From Marixanthomonas ophiurae (GTDB taxonomy: Bacteria > Bacteroidota > Bacteroidia > Flavobacteriales > Flavobacteriaceae): a stretch of 64,000 nucleotides of DNA. Made by a program: the position numbers and the translations under genes. Under the pieces are notes generated by a model. That model was not told the DNA's origin, did not search any database, and saw nothing but the letters and a program-made list of their open reading frames with translations. Shown here piece by piece: positions 32,885 through 40,791 of this stretch; position 1 is the first letter of the stretch, and the number at the start of each line of letters is the position of its first letter. The stretch is taken from assembly GCF_003413745.1 (NCBI RefSeq), contig NZ_QVID01000002.1, positions 310,001-374,000 of the forward strand. Reading direction: 5' to 3'.

Positions 32885-33527
32885 AACAACTTTTCACAAC
32901 ATAGTAATCGTAGACGATCATTCCTTATTTGCCAGTTCATTAGAAAAGCTGGTAAACTCCTTTGAAGGGTTCAATGTACTCTATCATGCCAAGAATGGTA
33001 AAGACTTGCAGCAAAAACTAAAACAGTTCCCAGAGGTTCCTGAGCTAATTCTATTAGACCTCAATATGCCAGTAATGGATGGCTTTGAAACCATGCAATG
33101 GTTACATGAAAATCAAAAAAGCATTAAAGTGTTGGCACTTACTATGGAAGATGATGAAAGAAAAATACTTAAAATGTTGAGTATTGGTGCCAAAGGCTAC
33201 TTACTAAAAGATATTCATCCCGATAAACTAAACGAGGCCTTAGTACAAACACTTAAAAAAGGATATTACCATTCAGAAAAAGTGGCTGAATCCCTGTTGC
33301 ATTCCTTACACTCAGATGAAACCGAAAAACCAGCATTTAAAGAACGGGAAATTGATTTTATGAAGTTAGCTTGTAGTGAAATGACCTACAAAGAAATTGC
33401 TGATAAAATGAATTTGAGCCCAAAAACGATTGATGGCTATCGCCAAGAACTTTTCAATAAATTGAATATTAAAAATAGAGTGGGCTTGGTTATTTATGCT
33501 TTAAAAAATGAGATTACAAAAATTTAA
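32877..33527 (+). CDS. LuxR/NarL-family response regulator, cassette B
   Basis: A 216-residue regulator, cognate to the kinase it overlaps by 8 bp. The receiver has VDDHSLF at residues 12-18 and phospho-acceptor Asp61 in LILLDLNMPVMDG, plus GYLLKDIHPDKL. The helix-turn-helix is in FKEREIDFMKLACSEMTYKEIADKMN and LSPKTIDGYRQELFNKL. The last 25 residues resemble those of the cassette A regulator (VGLVIYALKNEI against AGLVIFAIKNEL). Its stop overlaps the convergent pseudouridine synthase gene by 4 bp. Targets unknown; the divergent sheath run is a candidate. Confidence 0.93.
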   Translation: MNKTTFHNIVIVDDHSLFASSLEKLVNSFEGFNVLYHAKNGKDLQQKLKQFPEVPELILLDLNMPVMDGFETMQWLHENQKSIKVLALTMEDDERKILKMLSIGAKGYLLKDIHPDKLNEALVQTLKKGYYHSEKVAESLLHSLHSDETEKPAFKEREIDFMKLACSEMTYKEIADKMNLSPKTIDGYRQELFNKLNIKNRVGLVIYALKNEITKI

Positions 33528-34225
33528 TCACAGGCTTTCCATAATGGATCTATAGGTAAAGGAGCAACAATGGTAAGTTTTTCTTTCTTAACGGGATGCA
33601 CAAAGGTTAACTTCCTAGAGTGTAGGTGAATGCTCGCATCTTTATTGCTTCGATCAAAACCATATTTTAAATCACCTTTTATTGGGCTCCCTATTGCTGA
33701 AAGTTGTGAGCGTATTTGGTGATGACGCCCAGTTTCTAATTCTATTTCCAATAAAAAATAATTATCCAGCTTCTTTATAACCTGATAGTGAAGTATTCCT
33801 TTCTTGCTATCGGGCACTTCGTTTGTATGCGAATACGATTTGTTTTGCTTCGAATTTCGTTTTAAATAATGAGCCAGCCTATCTGAAGGTTTTGGTGGTT
33901 CATTTTTAACTAATGCCCAATATGTTTTTTCAGTTTCACGTTCAGCAAATAATTTATTTAAACGTGATAAAGCTTTTGATGTTCTTGCAAATACAACTAC
34001 ACCGCTAGTGGGGCGATCCAGTCTATGCACCACACCTAAATAAACAGCTCCTGGTTTATTGTATTTTTCGCCAATATACTCTTTAACCACTTCAGAAAGC
34101 GGTTTATCACCGGTTTTATCACCTTGAACAATATCACCTGCCCGTTTATTTACAATAAGCAGGTGATTGTCTTCAAATAAAACTTGTAAGTTATCTTTTG
34201 TAGATATGATTTTTTTTGAACTCAG
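33524..34225 (-). CDS. RluA-family pseudouridine synthase with a non-canonical start codon
   Basis: This enzyme converts uridine to pseudouridine in rRNA or tRNA. The core is clear: HRLDRPTSG with the catalytic Asp, LETGRHHQIRSQLSAIGSPI and HLHSRKLTFVHPV. The frame continues 45 codons upstream of the first GTG (34090) with normal family sequence (NLQVLFEDNHLLIVNKRAGDIV), so the true N-terminus lies there. Before the stop at about 34238 no ATG, GTG or TTG occurs. CTG at 34225 (giving M-SSKKIIS) or ATT at 34231 are the candidates. It follows panB by 25 bp. A mutated start codon is possible. Confidence 0.85.
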   Translation of the reverse strand: MSSKKIISTKDNLQVLFEDNHLLIVNKRAGDIVQGDKTGDKPLSEVVKEYIGEKYNKPGAVYLGVVHRLDRPTSGVVVFARTSKALSRLNKLFAERETEKTYWALVKNEPPKPSDRLAHYLKRNSKQNKSYSHTNEVPDSKKGILHYQVIKKLDNYFLLEIELETGRHHQIRSQLSAIGSPIKGDLKYGFDRSNKDASIHLHSRKLTFVHPVKKEKLTIVAPLPIDPLWKACD

Positions 34226-34250
34226 AGGAATGTTCTTTTATAAATAAATA

Positions 34251-35069
34251 CTAGTATTGCTCCTTATCACTAGGAAAATCACCGTTTTTTACATCATCAA
34301 TGTAATTTTTAAAAGCGCCCGTCATTTCGGCATATAAATCTAAATACCGACGTAAAAACCGTGGATTGAACTCGTGTGTCATCCCGACCATATCGTGCGT
34401 AACCAAAACTTGTCCGTCAACGTTATTTCCGGCGCCTATTCCTATAATTGGGATGGTTAACTCCTTGGCAACTTCAGCAGCTAATTTGGCAGGAACTTTT
34501 TCAAGCACAATAGCAAAACAGCCAATTTTTTCCAATAACTTGGCATCTGCTTTTAGTTTTTCAGCTTCTTCGTCTTCTTTGGCGCGAACAGTATACGTTC
34601 CAAATTTATAGATGGACTGTGGAGTAAGCCCTAAATGGCCCATTACAGGAATTCCAGCATTTAAAATTCGTTTAACCGATTCTTTTATTTCTTTCCCACC
34701 TTCTAGTTTTACTGCGTGACCGCCGCTTTCTTTCATAATCCGAATGGCAGAGCGTAACGCTTCTTTAGGATCACTCTGGTAACTTCCGAAGGGAATATCA
34801 ACAACAACCAGACTTCGTTCAATAGCTCTCACTACTGAGCTGGCGTGATAAATCATTTGGTCTAAGGTTATGGGTAAAGTGGTTTCGTGGCCTGCCATAA
34901 CATTGGAGGCTGAATCACCTACCAGTATGACGTCTATGCCAGAACCATCCACAATTTTTGCCATAGTAAAGTCGTAGGCGGTGAGCATGGATATTTTTTC
35001 ACCTTTCTTTTTCATGTCCACCAAGGTTTTAGTGGTTATACGTTTGTATTCTTTTTTTGCAATCGACAT
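34251..35069 (-). CDS. panB: 3-methyl-2-oxobutanoate hydroxymethyltransferase
   Basis: This enzyme transfers a hydroxymethyl group from methylene-tetrahydrofolate to ketoisovalerate, the first committed step of pantothenate synthesis. The 272-residue protein has [25 protein letters not shown] (metal-binding Asp), [24 protein letters not shown] with catalytic-site residues, and [20 protein letters not shown]. Length is normal. It is followed after 25 bp by the RluA gene on the same strand and is divergent from the NTF2-like gene. Identification is secure. Confidence 0.97.
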   Translation of the reverse strand: MSIAKKEYKRITTKTLVDMKKKGEKISMLTAYDFTMAKIVDGSGIDVILVGDSASNVMAGHETTLPITLDQMIYHASSVVRAIERSLVVVDIPFGSYQSDPKEALRSAIRIMKESGGHAVKLEGGKEIKESVKRILNAGIPVMGHLGLTPQSIYKFGTYTVRAKEDEEAEKLKADAKLLEKIGCFAIVLEKVPAKLAAEVAKELTIPIIGIGAGNNVDGQVLVTHDMVGMTHEFNPRFLRRYLDLYAEMTGAFKNYIDDVKNGDFPSDKEQY

Positions 35070-35105
35070 ATTTTCTTATTGTAACAAATTAGACTATAAA
35101 AATAC

Positions 35106-35113
35106 TAATTTTG
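35106..35113 (+). promoter_or_regulatory. Promoter -7 element (TAATTTTG) of the NTF2-like gene
   Basis: Perfect TAnnTTTG, 26 bp upstream of the ATG at 35140. It lies in the short gap divergent to panB and supports 35140 rather than an upstream start. Confidence 0.55.
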
Positions 35114-35139
35114 ATAACCAATCTCTTAATAATCTTATT

Positions 35140-35598
35140 ATGACACGTTTTTTATTTGTTTTTAGTTTTTTATGTTCCTCGATTATTTTTGCGCAAGGCT
35201 CTTTTTCTGAAAAAGATGCACAACAAGTAATCGATACTTTTTTTGAAGGATTTCACGAAGGTGATACCGTAAAAATGAAATCGGTAATGGCTCCAGATAT
35301 GATTATGCAAAGAGCTTTTACTGATAAAAATGGTGTTGGTAAAATAAGCACAGGGAATGCTTCAGATTTTATAATGTCGATTGCAAAACGTCCTGCAGAT
35401 CAGAAGTGGGAGGAAAAAATCTTGGACTACAAAATAAATATAGATGGAAGTCTAGCGCATGTATGGACGCCTTATGAGTTTTGGTTTAATGAAGAATTCA
35501 GCCATTGTGGAGCCAATGCTTTTACATTGGCAAAGATAGATAATGGTTGGAAAATTATTCATATTATCGACTCCCGCCGAACAGCGGACTGCAACTAA
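35140..35598 (+). CDS. Exported NTF2-like (SnoaL-fold) protein
   Basis: A 152-residue protein with a signal peptide (FVFSFLCSSIIFAQ, cleavage near residue 19) and one cone-shaped NTF2-like domain: KDAQQVIDTFFEGFHEGDTVKMKSVMAPDM at the start and AFTLAKIDNGWKIIHIIDSRR at the end. Family members bind small ligands or act as isomerases, and many have no known substrate. I set the start at 35140; a longer in-frame form would begin inside panB and hide the signal peptide. It converges on sdaA with no gap. Function unknown. Confidence 0.82.
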   Translation: MTRFLFVFSFLCSSIIFAQGSFSEKDAQQVIDTFFEGFHEGDTVKMKSVMAPDMIMQRAFTDKNGVGKISTGNASDFIMSIAKRPADQKWEEKILDYKINIDGSLAHVWTPYEFWFNEEFSHCGANAFTLAKIDNGWKIIHIIDSRRTADCN

Positions 35599-37023
35599 TT
35601 AACAGTCGCTCATATTTACACGTACAGCCAAGCCGCCTTCGCTGGTTTCTTTGTATTTGTTGCTCATATCTTTAGCAGTTTCCCACATCGTTTCAATAAC
35701 CTTATCTAAGGGAACTTTTGCAGAAAGAGGATCACTATCAAGTGCCATCTCGCATGCGTTAATGGCTTTTATGGCTCCCATAGCGTTTCGTTCAATACAA
35801 GGTATTTGCACCAAACCGGCAATAGGGTCACAGGTTAGACCAAGATGATGTTCCATGGCTATTTCAGCGGCCATTAAACATTGCTCTGGAGTTCCACCCA
35901 TTAATTCGGTTAAAGCTCCTGCTGCCATAGAAGAAGAAACGCCAATCTCTGCTTGACAACCACCCATTGCAGCCGAAATAGTAGCTCCTTTTTTAAACAG
36001 ACTTCCAATTTCACCGGCAACTAACATAAATTTACGAATGTCCTTAAAATCAGCATCGTGGTTTTCAATAACCATATAATACATCATTACGGCAGGAATA
36101 ACACCTGCACTTCCGTTTGTGGGTGCGGTAACTACTCTTCCTAACGAAGCATTTACTTCGTTAACAGAAAGTGCAAAACAGGAAACCCATTTCAGTATTT
36201 GCCTGAACTTTACTTCCGTACTTCTAATGGCTTCAATCCATTCTGTAGCGTTGTTATAGGTAACATCGCCTATTAGGTTTTTGTGCATATCGAAGGAGCG
36301 ACGTTTTACATTGAGTCCGCCGGGTAATGTACCTTCCGTATGGCAACCCACATACATAGAATCCAGCATGACGTCCCATATTTTCTGAAGCCCTTCGTTT
36401 ATTTCTTCTTCTGAACGAAGTGATTTTTCATTTTCCAGAACAATTTCACTAATGGATTTTCCTTCAGCTTTACAGTTAGAAAGTAATTCGACACCACTAT
36501 GTACAGGAAACGGAAATTGTGCAAATTTCTGTTCCTTCATTTTTTTGTTCTTGCGTTCTTTCTTAATTACAAAACCACCACCAATAGAATAAAAAGTAGC
36601 CGTTTTTTTAGAGCCGTCCTTTAAATAAGCGTGGAAGGTGATGCCGTTAGGATGGAAATCTAAAAACTTTTTATTGAATTTAATATGTTCTTTTGGGTTG
36701 AAATCTATTTCTTTTTCATCATTCAACCTAAGTTTGTGGTTTGATGTGATAAAATCGATGGTTTCGTCAATTTTTTCAATAGGAAAGGTAACCGGGTCAA
36801 AACCACATAAACCGAGCATCGAGGCGACATCGGTTGCGTGACCTTTTCCGGTAAGAGAAAGAGAGCCGTACAAATTTACTTGTACTTTTTCCACTTGATC
36901 AAAATGACCTTTCTCAATCAATTCGTCTACCCAACGTTCTGCAGCACGCCAAGGCCCTAAAGTGTGCGAACTTGAAGGTCCCACACCAATTTTTAACATA
37001 TCAAAAACACTTATACTTTCCAT
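35599..37023 (-). CDS. sdaA: L-serine ammonia-lyase (iron-sulfur dependent, single chain)
   Basis: This enzyme deaminates L-serine to pyruvate using a [4Fe-4S] cluster. The 474-residue protein contains both the beta-type N-terminal part (SVFDMLKIGVGPSSSHTLGPW) and the alpha-type part (APTNGSAGVIPAVMMYY, GGCQAEIGVSSSMAAGALTEL, DPIAGLVQIPCIERNAMGA) with the cluster cysteines. I chose the ATG at 37023 (MESISVFDML), matching the family, rather than an upstream in-frame ATG at 37044. A TATCTTTG promoter element lies 18 bp upstream of that start. Divergent from umuD. Confidence 0.95.
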   Translation of the reverse strand: MESISVFDMLKIGVGPSSSHTLGPWRAAERWVDELIEKGHFDQVEKVQVNLYGSLSLTGKGHATDVASMLGLCGFDPVTFPIEKIDETIDFITSNHKLRLNDEKEIDFNPKEHIKFNKKFLDFHPNGITFHAYLKDGSKKTATFYSIGGGFVIKKERKNKKMKEQKFAQFPFPVHSGVELLSNCKAEGKSISEIVLENEKSLRSEEEINEGLQKIWDVMLDSMYVGCHTEGTLPGGLNVKRRSFDMHKNLIGDVTYNNATEWIEAIRSTEVKFRQILKWVSCFALSVNEVNASLGRVVTAPTNGSAGVIPAVMMYYMVIENHDADFKDIRKFMLVAGEIGSLFKKGATISAAMGGCQAEIGVSSSMAAGALTELMGGTPEQCLMAAEIAMEHHLGLTCDPIAGLVQIPCIERNAMGAIKAINACEMALDSDPLSAKVPLDKVIETMWETAKDMSNKYKETSEGGLAVRVNMSDC

Positions 37024-37041
37024 AGGCTCAAAATCTAAACA

Positions 37042-37049
37042 CAAAGATA
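37042..37049 (-). promoter_or_regulatory. sdaA promoter -7 element (TATCTTTG)
   Basis: Perfect TAnnTTTG on the minus strand, 18 bp before the chosen sdaA start. Its position downstream of the alternative start at 37044 supports 37023. Confidence 0.55.
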
Positions 37050-37084
37050 ATTTTTCTTTTATAGATTGTTGTTGAAAAGTATGT

Positions 37085-37117
37085 GGAAATATTCCAATTT
37101 TAAAACGGAATATTTCC
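37085..37117. promoter_or_regulatory. Paired operator (two GGAAnnnTTCC boxes) controlling umuDC
   Basis: GGAAATATTCC (37085-37095) and GGAATATTTCC (37107-37117) are exact reverse complements with an 11-bp spacer, so centres lie 22 bp apart, two helical turns. Each box is itself a GGAA-N3-TTCC dyad. The second abuts the -7 box TAGTTTTG. This is the layout of a LexA-type damage-response operator (inference). Confidence 0.7.
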
Positions 37118-37125
37118 TAGTTTTG
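37118..37125 (+). promoter_or_regulatory. umuDC promoter -7 element (TAGTTTTG)
   Basis: Perfect TAnnTTTG, directly after the second operator box and 5 bp before the umuD ATG, so a bound repressor would block the promoter and the mRNA would be almost leaderless. Confidence 0.65.
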
Positions 37126-37130
37126 TTTTT

Positions 37131-37496
37131 ATGGAAATTACAACCTCTGGGAAATTACAGAAAGTCAAAAATCGCCATGCACCTGAAGTCTCTAAACAAA
37201 CGGGATTTCCTAGTGCGGCTACACACTATTTAGAAGCGCCTATCGATTTGCATAAAGAATTAATGCACAATCAAGATGCTACTTTTTTTATTCGGGTAGA
37301 TGGCAATGGGTATACAGCATTCAAAATACGTCATAACGATGTATTAATTGTGGACCGTTCCCTTAAAGCAATTCCTAATCGACTGGCTTTGGTGGTTAAA
37401 AATGGTGAGTTTTTGCTGATCCGTATTTCAGAAAACCCTTCAGAAGAATATATTTTATGGGGTGTTATCACGTATATAATTCATAATGCATTATGA
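37131..37496 (+). CDS. umuD: UmuD-like subunit of DNA polymerase V, lacking both catalytic residues
   Basis: A 121-residue UmuD/S24-family protein. In E. coli UmuD the nucleophile is Ser60 (GDSM), the base Lys97 (GEFTVK) and the cut site Cys24-Gly25. Here the same numbering gives Gly60 (DGNGY), Ile97 (GEFLLIR) and Thr24-Gly25 (QTGFPS). A stretch of about 15-20 residues before the final WGVITYIIH is also missing (usual length about 140). Self-cleavage should therefore be impossible. It overlaps umuC by 4 bp and sits behind paired operators. It may be a pre-shortened accessory factor of UmuC. Confidence 0.88.
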   Translation: MEITTSGKLQKVKNRHAPEVSKQTGFPSAATHYLEAPIDLHKELMHNQDATFFIRVDGNGYTAFKIRHNDVLIVDRSLKAIPNRLALVVKNGEFLLIRISENPSEEYILWGVITYIIHNAL

Positions 37497-38785
37497 TAGC
37501 GATGGTCGATTGTAATAGTTTTTACGCATCGTGCGAACAGGTATTCCGACCTGATTTGTGGGGAAAACCGGTAGTGGTGTTAAGTAATAATGACGGTTGT
37601 ATAATTGCGGCAAATAAAGAAGCAAAAGCAATAACCGACATCCCAATGTTTGAACCCGTTTTTAAAATTAAAGATCAATTAATTAAAAATAGGGTAAAAT
37701 TTTTCTCATCAAATTACACCTTGTATGGCGAAATGTCCCAACGGGTGATGAATATCTTAAAAACCTTTTCACCTATGGTTGAGGTGTACAGCATTGACGA
37801 ATCTTTTGTAGAAGTAAGCGGAATGGACTATTTAAACCTTGAAACCTACGGCCATGAAATAAAAAACACCATCAAACAAGTAACCGGTTTGCCAGTAGGA
37901 GTAGGGGTTGCCCCAACAAAGGTGTTGGCAAAATTGGCCAATAAGATGGCAAAGAAAATTGAAGGGTATGATCACGTATGTGTGATTGATTCTGAAGAAA
38001 AACGGATTAAAGCCTTACAGTGGGCCAAAACAAAAGATATCTGGGGATTGGGAAGAAAGCATGTAGAGCGATTAAAAAATATAGGTGTATTTACGGCATA
38101 TGAATTTACCCAAAAACCGCTCGCGTGGGTACGCAAGGAAATGACCGTAGTAGGTGAGCGACTGTGGCGGGAGTTACGAGGAGAACCGTGCATTGAGTTC
38201 ACCGAAATACCAAAACCCAAGAAAGGAATCGGTACCGCAAAATCGTTTGGTAAAAAACTGGAAGACCTAAAACTTATTGAGGAAGCGTGCGCCTATTACA
38301 TTAGTGAAGTGAGCGAAGTATTACGTGCACAAAATTCCTGTGCTACCTATATACAAGTGTTTGTGCATACCAATTACCACAGCAATGTTGATAAACAGTA
38401 CTCTAATAGTATAACGGCGACGATGTCGATACCTACCAATAATACGTTTCAATTGATTTCTGAAGCGCGAAAAGCGTTGCACGAAATTTATAAACCTGGT
38501 TATCGCTATAAAAAAGTAGGGGTGAATTTAAGCGGAATCATTCCGCAGGAATATGTACAGGGCAATTTGTTTCACCAGCCTTCTAAGTTAAATAACCGGG
38601 AACTTATTCAAATTTTTGATAAACTGAATAATAAATACGGAAAATCTACTGTAGCTTCAGCGATGACCGGAACAAGAAAAGAAGAATGGGAACTCATAAA
38701 AAAAGAGCGAAGTCCTCACTACACTACACAATGGAAAGAATTACTTAAAATTGAAGCTAAAACTAGTAGTAGAAAACTTACATAA
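37493..38785 (+). CDS. umuC: Y-family error-prone DNA polymerase (UmuC, Pol V catalytic subunit)
   Basis: A 430-residue translesion polymerase. Catalytic carboxylates are Asp6 ([13 protein letters not shown]) and Asp102-Glu103 ([10 protein letters not shown]). [20 protein letters not shown] (helix-hairpin-helix entry), the thumb segment and the little-finger domain with the UmuC-specific C-terminus ([25 protein letters not shown]) are present, which separates it from DinB. The start codon overlaps the umuD stop (ATGA). Expression should follow the paired operators upstream. How it is activated without a cleavable UmuD is open. Confidence 0.96.
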   Translation: MIAMVDCNSFYASCEQVFRPDLWGKPVVVLSNNDGCIIAANKEAKAITDIPMFEPVFKIKDQLIKNRVKFFSSNYTLYGEMSQRVMNILKTFSPMVEVYSIDESFVEVSGMDYLNLETYGHEIKNTIKQVTGLPVGVGVAPTKVLAKLANKMAKKIEGYDHVCVIDSEEKRIKALQWAKTKDIWGLGRKHVERLKNIGVFTAYEFTQKPLAWVRKEMTVVGERLWRELRGEPCIEFTEIPKPKKGIGTAKSFGKKLEDLKLIEEACAYYISEVSEVLRAQNSCATYIQVFVHTNYHSNVDKQYSNSITATMSIPTNNTFQLISEARKALHEIYKPGYRYKKVGVNLSGIIPQEYVQGNLFHQPSKLNNRELIQIFDKLNNKYGKSTVASAMTGTRKEEWELIKKERSPHYTTQWKELLKIEAKTSSRKLT

Positions 38786-38901
38786 CCGGTAGTTTACTGA
38801 AAAACAGCTACTTATTCTGTTAAACTTTTTCTAAAAAAGATTAAACAAAATTAATTTTATTTAGTTTAGTAGTCATTAATACAAACTAAAAAAAAACTAT
38901 A

Positions 38902-39903
38902 ATGAAAAAGCTATTACTACTAAGTACAGTTATGTTGTTGTCAGCAGCTGTATTTTCACAAACTGCCAGAGTTCAGGTAATTCACAATTCGCCTGATGCA
39001 TTAGCTTCAGAAGTTGATGTGTATGTAAATGCAGACTTAACCTTAGACGATTTTGCGTTTAGAACTGCTACGCCCTTCGTTGATTTACCCGCAGGAACAG
39101 AAATTGAACTCTCCGTAGCACCTTCAAACAGTACAGATGTTGGAGATGCTGTACTAACAGTCCCGGTTACATTAACTGAAAACGAAACGTATATTGTTGT
39201 AGCCGATGGTATTGTAAGTCCAACGGGCTATAATCCTGCTCCCCCTATAACATTACAAGTATATCCTATGGGAAGGGAGACAGCTACTAGCGGATCTAAT
39301 ACTGATGTGTTGGTGCACCACGGTTCAACCGATGCTCCTACTGTTGATGTTTTTGAAACAGGTGTGGGTGCAGGGTTGATTGTAGATGATATCTCATATT
39401 CTGAATTCCAAGGATATTTAGAGTTACCTACTGCAGATTACGTTATTCAAGTTCAAGATGAAACAGGAACAACAGGAGTGGCTGCTTATCAAGCACCTTT
39501 AAGTACTTTAGGTTTAGATGGTGCAGCTTTAACTGTGTTAGCATCTGGTTTTTTAGATCCTTCACAAAATTCAGATGGTCCATCATTTGGTTTATGGGTG
39601 GCATTAGCTTCGGGAGGAGATTTAATTCCACTTCCAGGCGCACCCTTAGGAGTTGATGATATTGACAATGTATCAATAAATATATATCCAAACCCGGTAC
39701 AAAACCAATTAACTGTTTCAGGAATAACTTTAAAAGACTATACAGTTGATATTGTTGATATGCAGGGACGTATTGTGGCTAAAGCTGTATCAGAAATTTC
39801 GGATAATATAATCAGTACTGCAAGTCTTACTTCAGGAGTTTATTTTCTAAATATCCGTAACGGAAATAAAAACGCTAAAACCATACGATTTGTAAAACAA
39901 TAG
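38902..39903 (+). CDS. Secreted DUF4397 protein with T9SS sorting domain
   Basis: A 333-residue secreted protein: signal peptide (about 1-19, ending AVFSQ), a DUF4397 region starting ARVQVIHNSPDALASEVDVYVN and repeating in TDVLVHHGSTDAPTVDVFETG, so two related beta-sandwich modules. A C-terminal type IX sorting domain begins INIYPNPVQNQLTVSG and ends KTIRFVKQ. DUF4397 resembles surface adhesion or anchoring modules; function unknown. The gene is monocistronic with a terminator at its end. The upstream region contains TAGTTTAG, one mismatch from the promoter consensus. Confidence 0.88.
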   Translation: MKKLLLLSTVMLLSAAVFSQTARVQVIHNSPDALASEVDVYVNADLTLDDFAFRTATPFVDLPAGTEIELSVAPSNSTDVGDAVLTVPVTLTENETYIVVADGIVSPTGYNPAPPITLQVYPMGRETATSGSNTDVLVHHGSTDAPTVDVFETGVGAGLIVDDISYSEFQGYLELPTADYVIQVQDETGTTGVAAYQAPLSTLGLDGAALTVLASGFLDPSQNSDGPSFGLWVALASGGDLIPLPGAPLGVDDIDNVSINIYPNPVQNQLTVSGITLKDYTVDIVDMQGRIVAKAVSEISDNIISTASLTSGVYFLNIRNGNKNAKTIRFVKQ

Positions 39904-39930
39904 TTTAATTGTTTATTGTTTACTATTAAG

Positions 39931-39957
39931 TGTCCGCATATACTGCGGGCATTTTTT
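39931..39957 (+). terminator. Rho-independent terminator after the DUF4397 gene
   Basis: TGTCCGCA (39931-39938) and TGCGGGCA (39944-39951) pair with one G-U, loop of 5, followed by TTTTTT. The T-tract reaches the stop codon of the convergent SDR gene. Confidence 0.8.
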
Positions 39958-40714
39958 ATATAGCTGTAATACTAATCCCTCCGTCAACTGAAATATTTTG
40001 ACCAGTTATGTACGATGACTTTTCCATAGCCAAAAAGGCAATTACGTTTGCCATTTCGCTAGCTTGGGCCACGCGCCCTAATGGCGTGTGTTTTAAAACG
40101 GGATCAATCCGTTCTTTTATTTCGAGCAGTCCTTCCGTAAGTGGAGTTTGTGTAAACCAAGGGGACATTGCGTTTACTCGAATACCATCTTTCGCCCACT
40201 CGGCAGCAAGGTTTTTAGTTTGCATCACCAATCCAGCTTTAGACATGCCATAAGGGGAACCTGTATTGGTGTCTAGTGACCCAGAAACAGAAGCAACATT
40301 CACAATGGTTGCTTTGCCAGATTTTTTAAGAAACGGATAAAGGTTTCTGCTCAACTCGAAAGGAGCCGTCATATTTATGGCAATAACTTTTGAAATTTCT
40401 TCTTCGGAATAGTCTAAAGCTGCTTTCCGGATATTGATTCCGGCATTGTTTACAAGAATGTCCAAGGTGTTCCAGCGTTTTTTTACTTCGGAAACAATAG
40501 CTTCCATTCCAGCTTTTTCTGAAACATCACTAACTAATCCATACGCTTTGTGACCTTCTTTTTGTAACTCGCTTTCAAAAACTTTTACATCTTCTTCACT
40601 CCGTGCCGTAAAAATGACTTCGGCGCCAAGTGAAAGAAACTCTAAAACAGTTGCTTTCCCAATTCCTTTGGTTCCGCCAGTAATAACTGCTTTTTTATCT
40701 TTTAAATTCCACAT
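39956..40714 (-). CDS. Short-chain dehydrogenase/reductase (SDR)
   Basis: A 252-residue classical SDR, an NAD(P)-dependent oxidoreductase. It has the Rossmann motif GGTKGIGKA (residues 13-21), NNAG at about 87-90, catalytic Ser in NVASVSGS and YGMSK with the Tyr and Lys. The C-terminal VDGGISITAI is typical. Overall it resembles tropinone reductase-like or 3-oxoacyl-ACP reductase-like enzymes. The substrate cannot be deduced. It lies downstream of a zinc alcohol dehydrogenase on the same strand, but a strong terminator separates them, so co-transcription is unlikely. Confidence 0.92.
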   Translation of the reverse strand: MWNLKDKKAVITGGTKGIGKATVLEFLSLGAEVIFTARSEEDVKVFESELQKEGHKAYGLVSDVSEKAGMEAIVSEVKKRWNTLDILVNNAGINIRKAALDYSEEEISKVIAINMTAPFELSRNLYPFLKKSGKATIVNVASVSGSLDTNTGSPYGMSKAGLVMQTKNLAAEWAKDGIRVNAMSPWFTQTPLTEGLLEIKERIDPVLKHTPLGRVAQASEMANVIAFLAMEKSSYITGQNISVDGGISITAI

Positions 40715-40731
40715 AACTATATTTTAAAATT

Positions 40732-40772
40732 AAAAAACCTTCCATTGCATTCAAACTGAATGTAATGGAAGG
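40732..40772 (-). terminator. Strong rho-independent terminator of the alcohol dehydrogenase gene
   Basis: CCTTCCATTGCATTC (40738-40752) and GAATGTAATGGAAGG (40758-40772) form a 15-bp stem with one G-U pair and a 5-nt loop; on the minus strand six T follow. Confidence 0.9.
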
Positions 40773-40791
40773 TGTGTTGTGTTTTTATTCT

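Noticed and set aside
34981-35139. N-terminal extension of the NTF2-like protein
   Set aside because: It would overlap panB in antisense and bury the signal peptide; a promoter box lies inside it.
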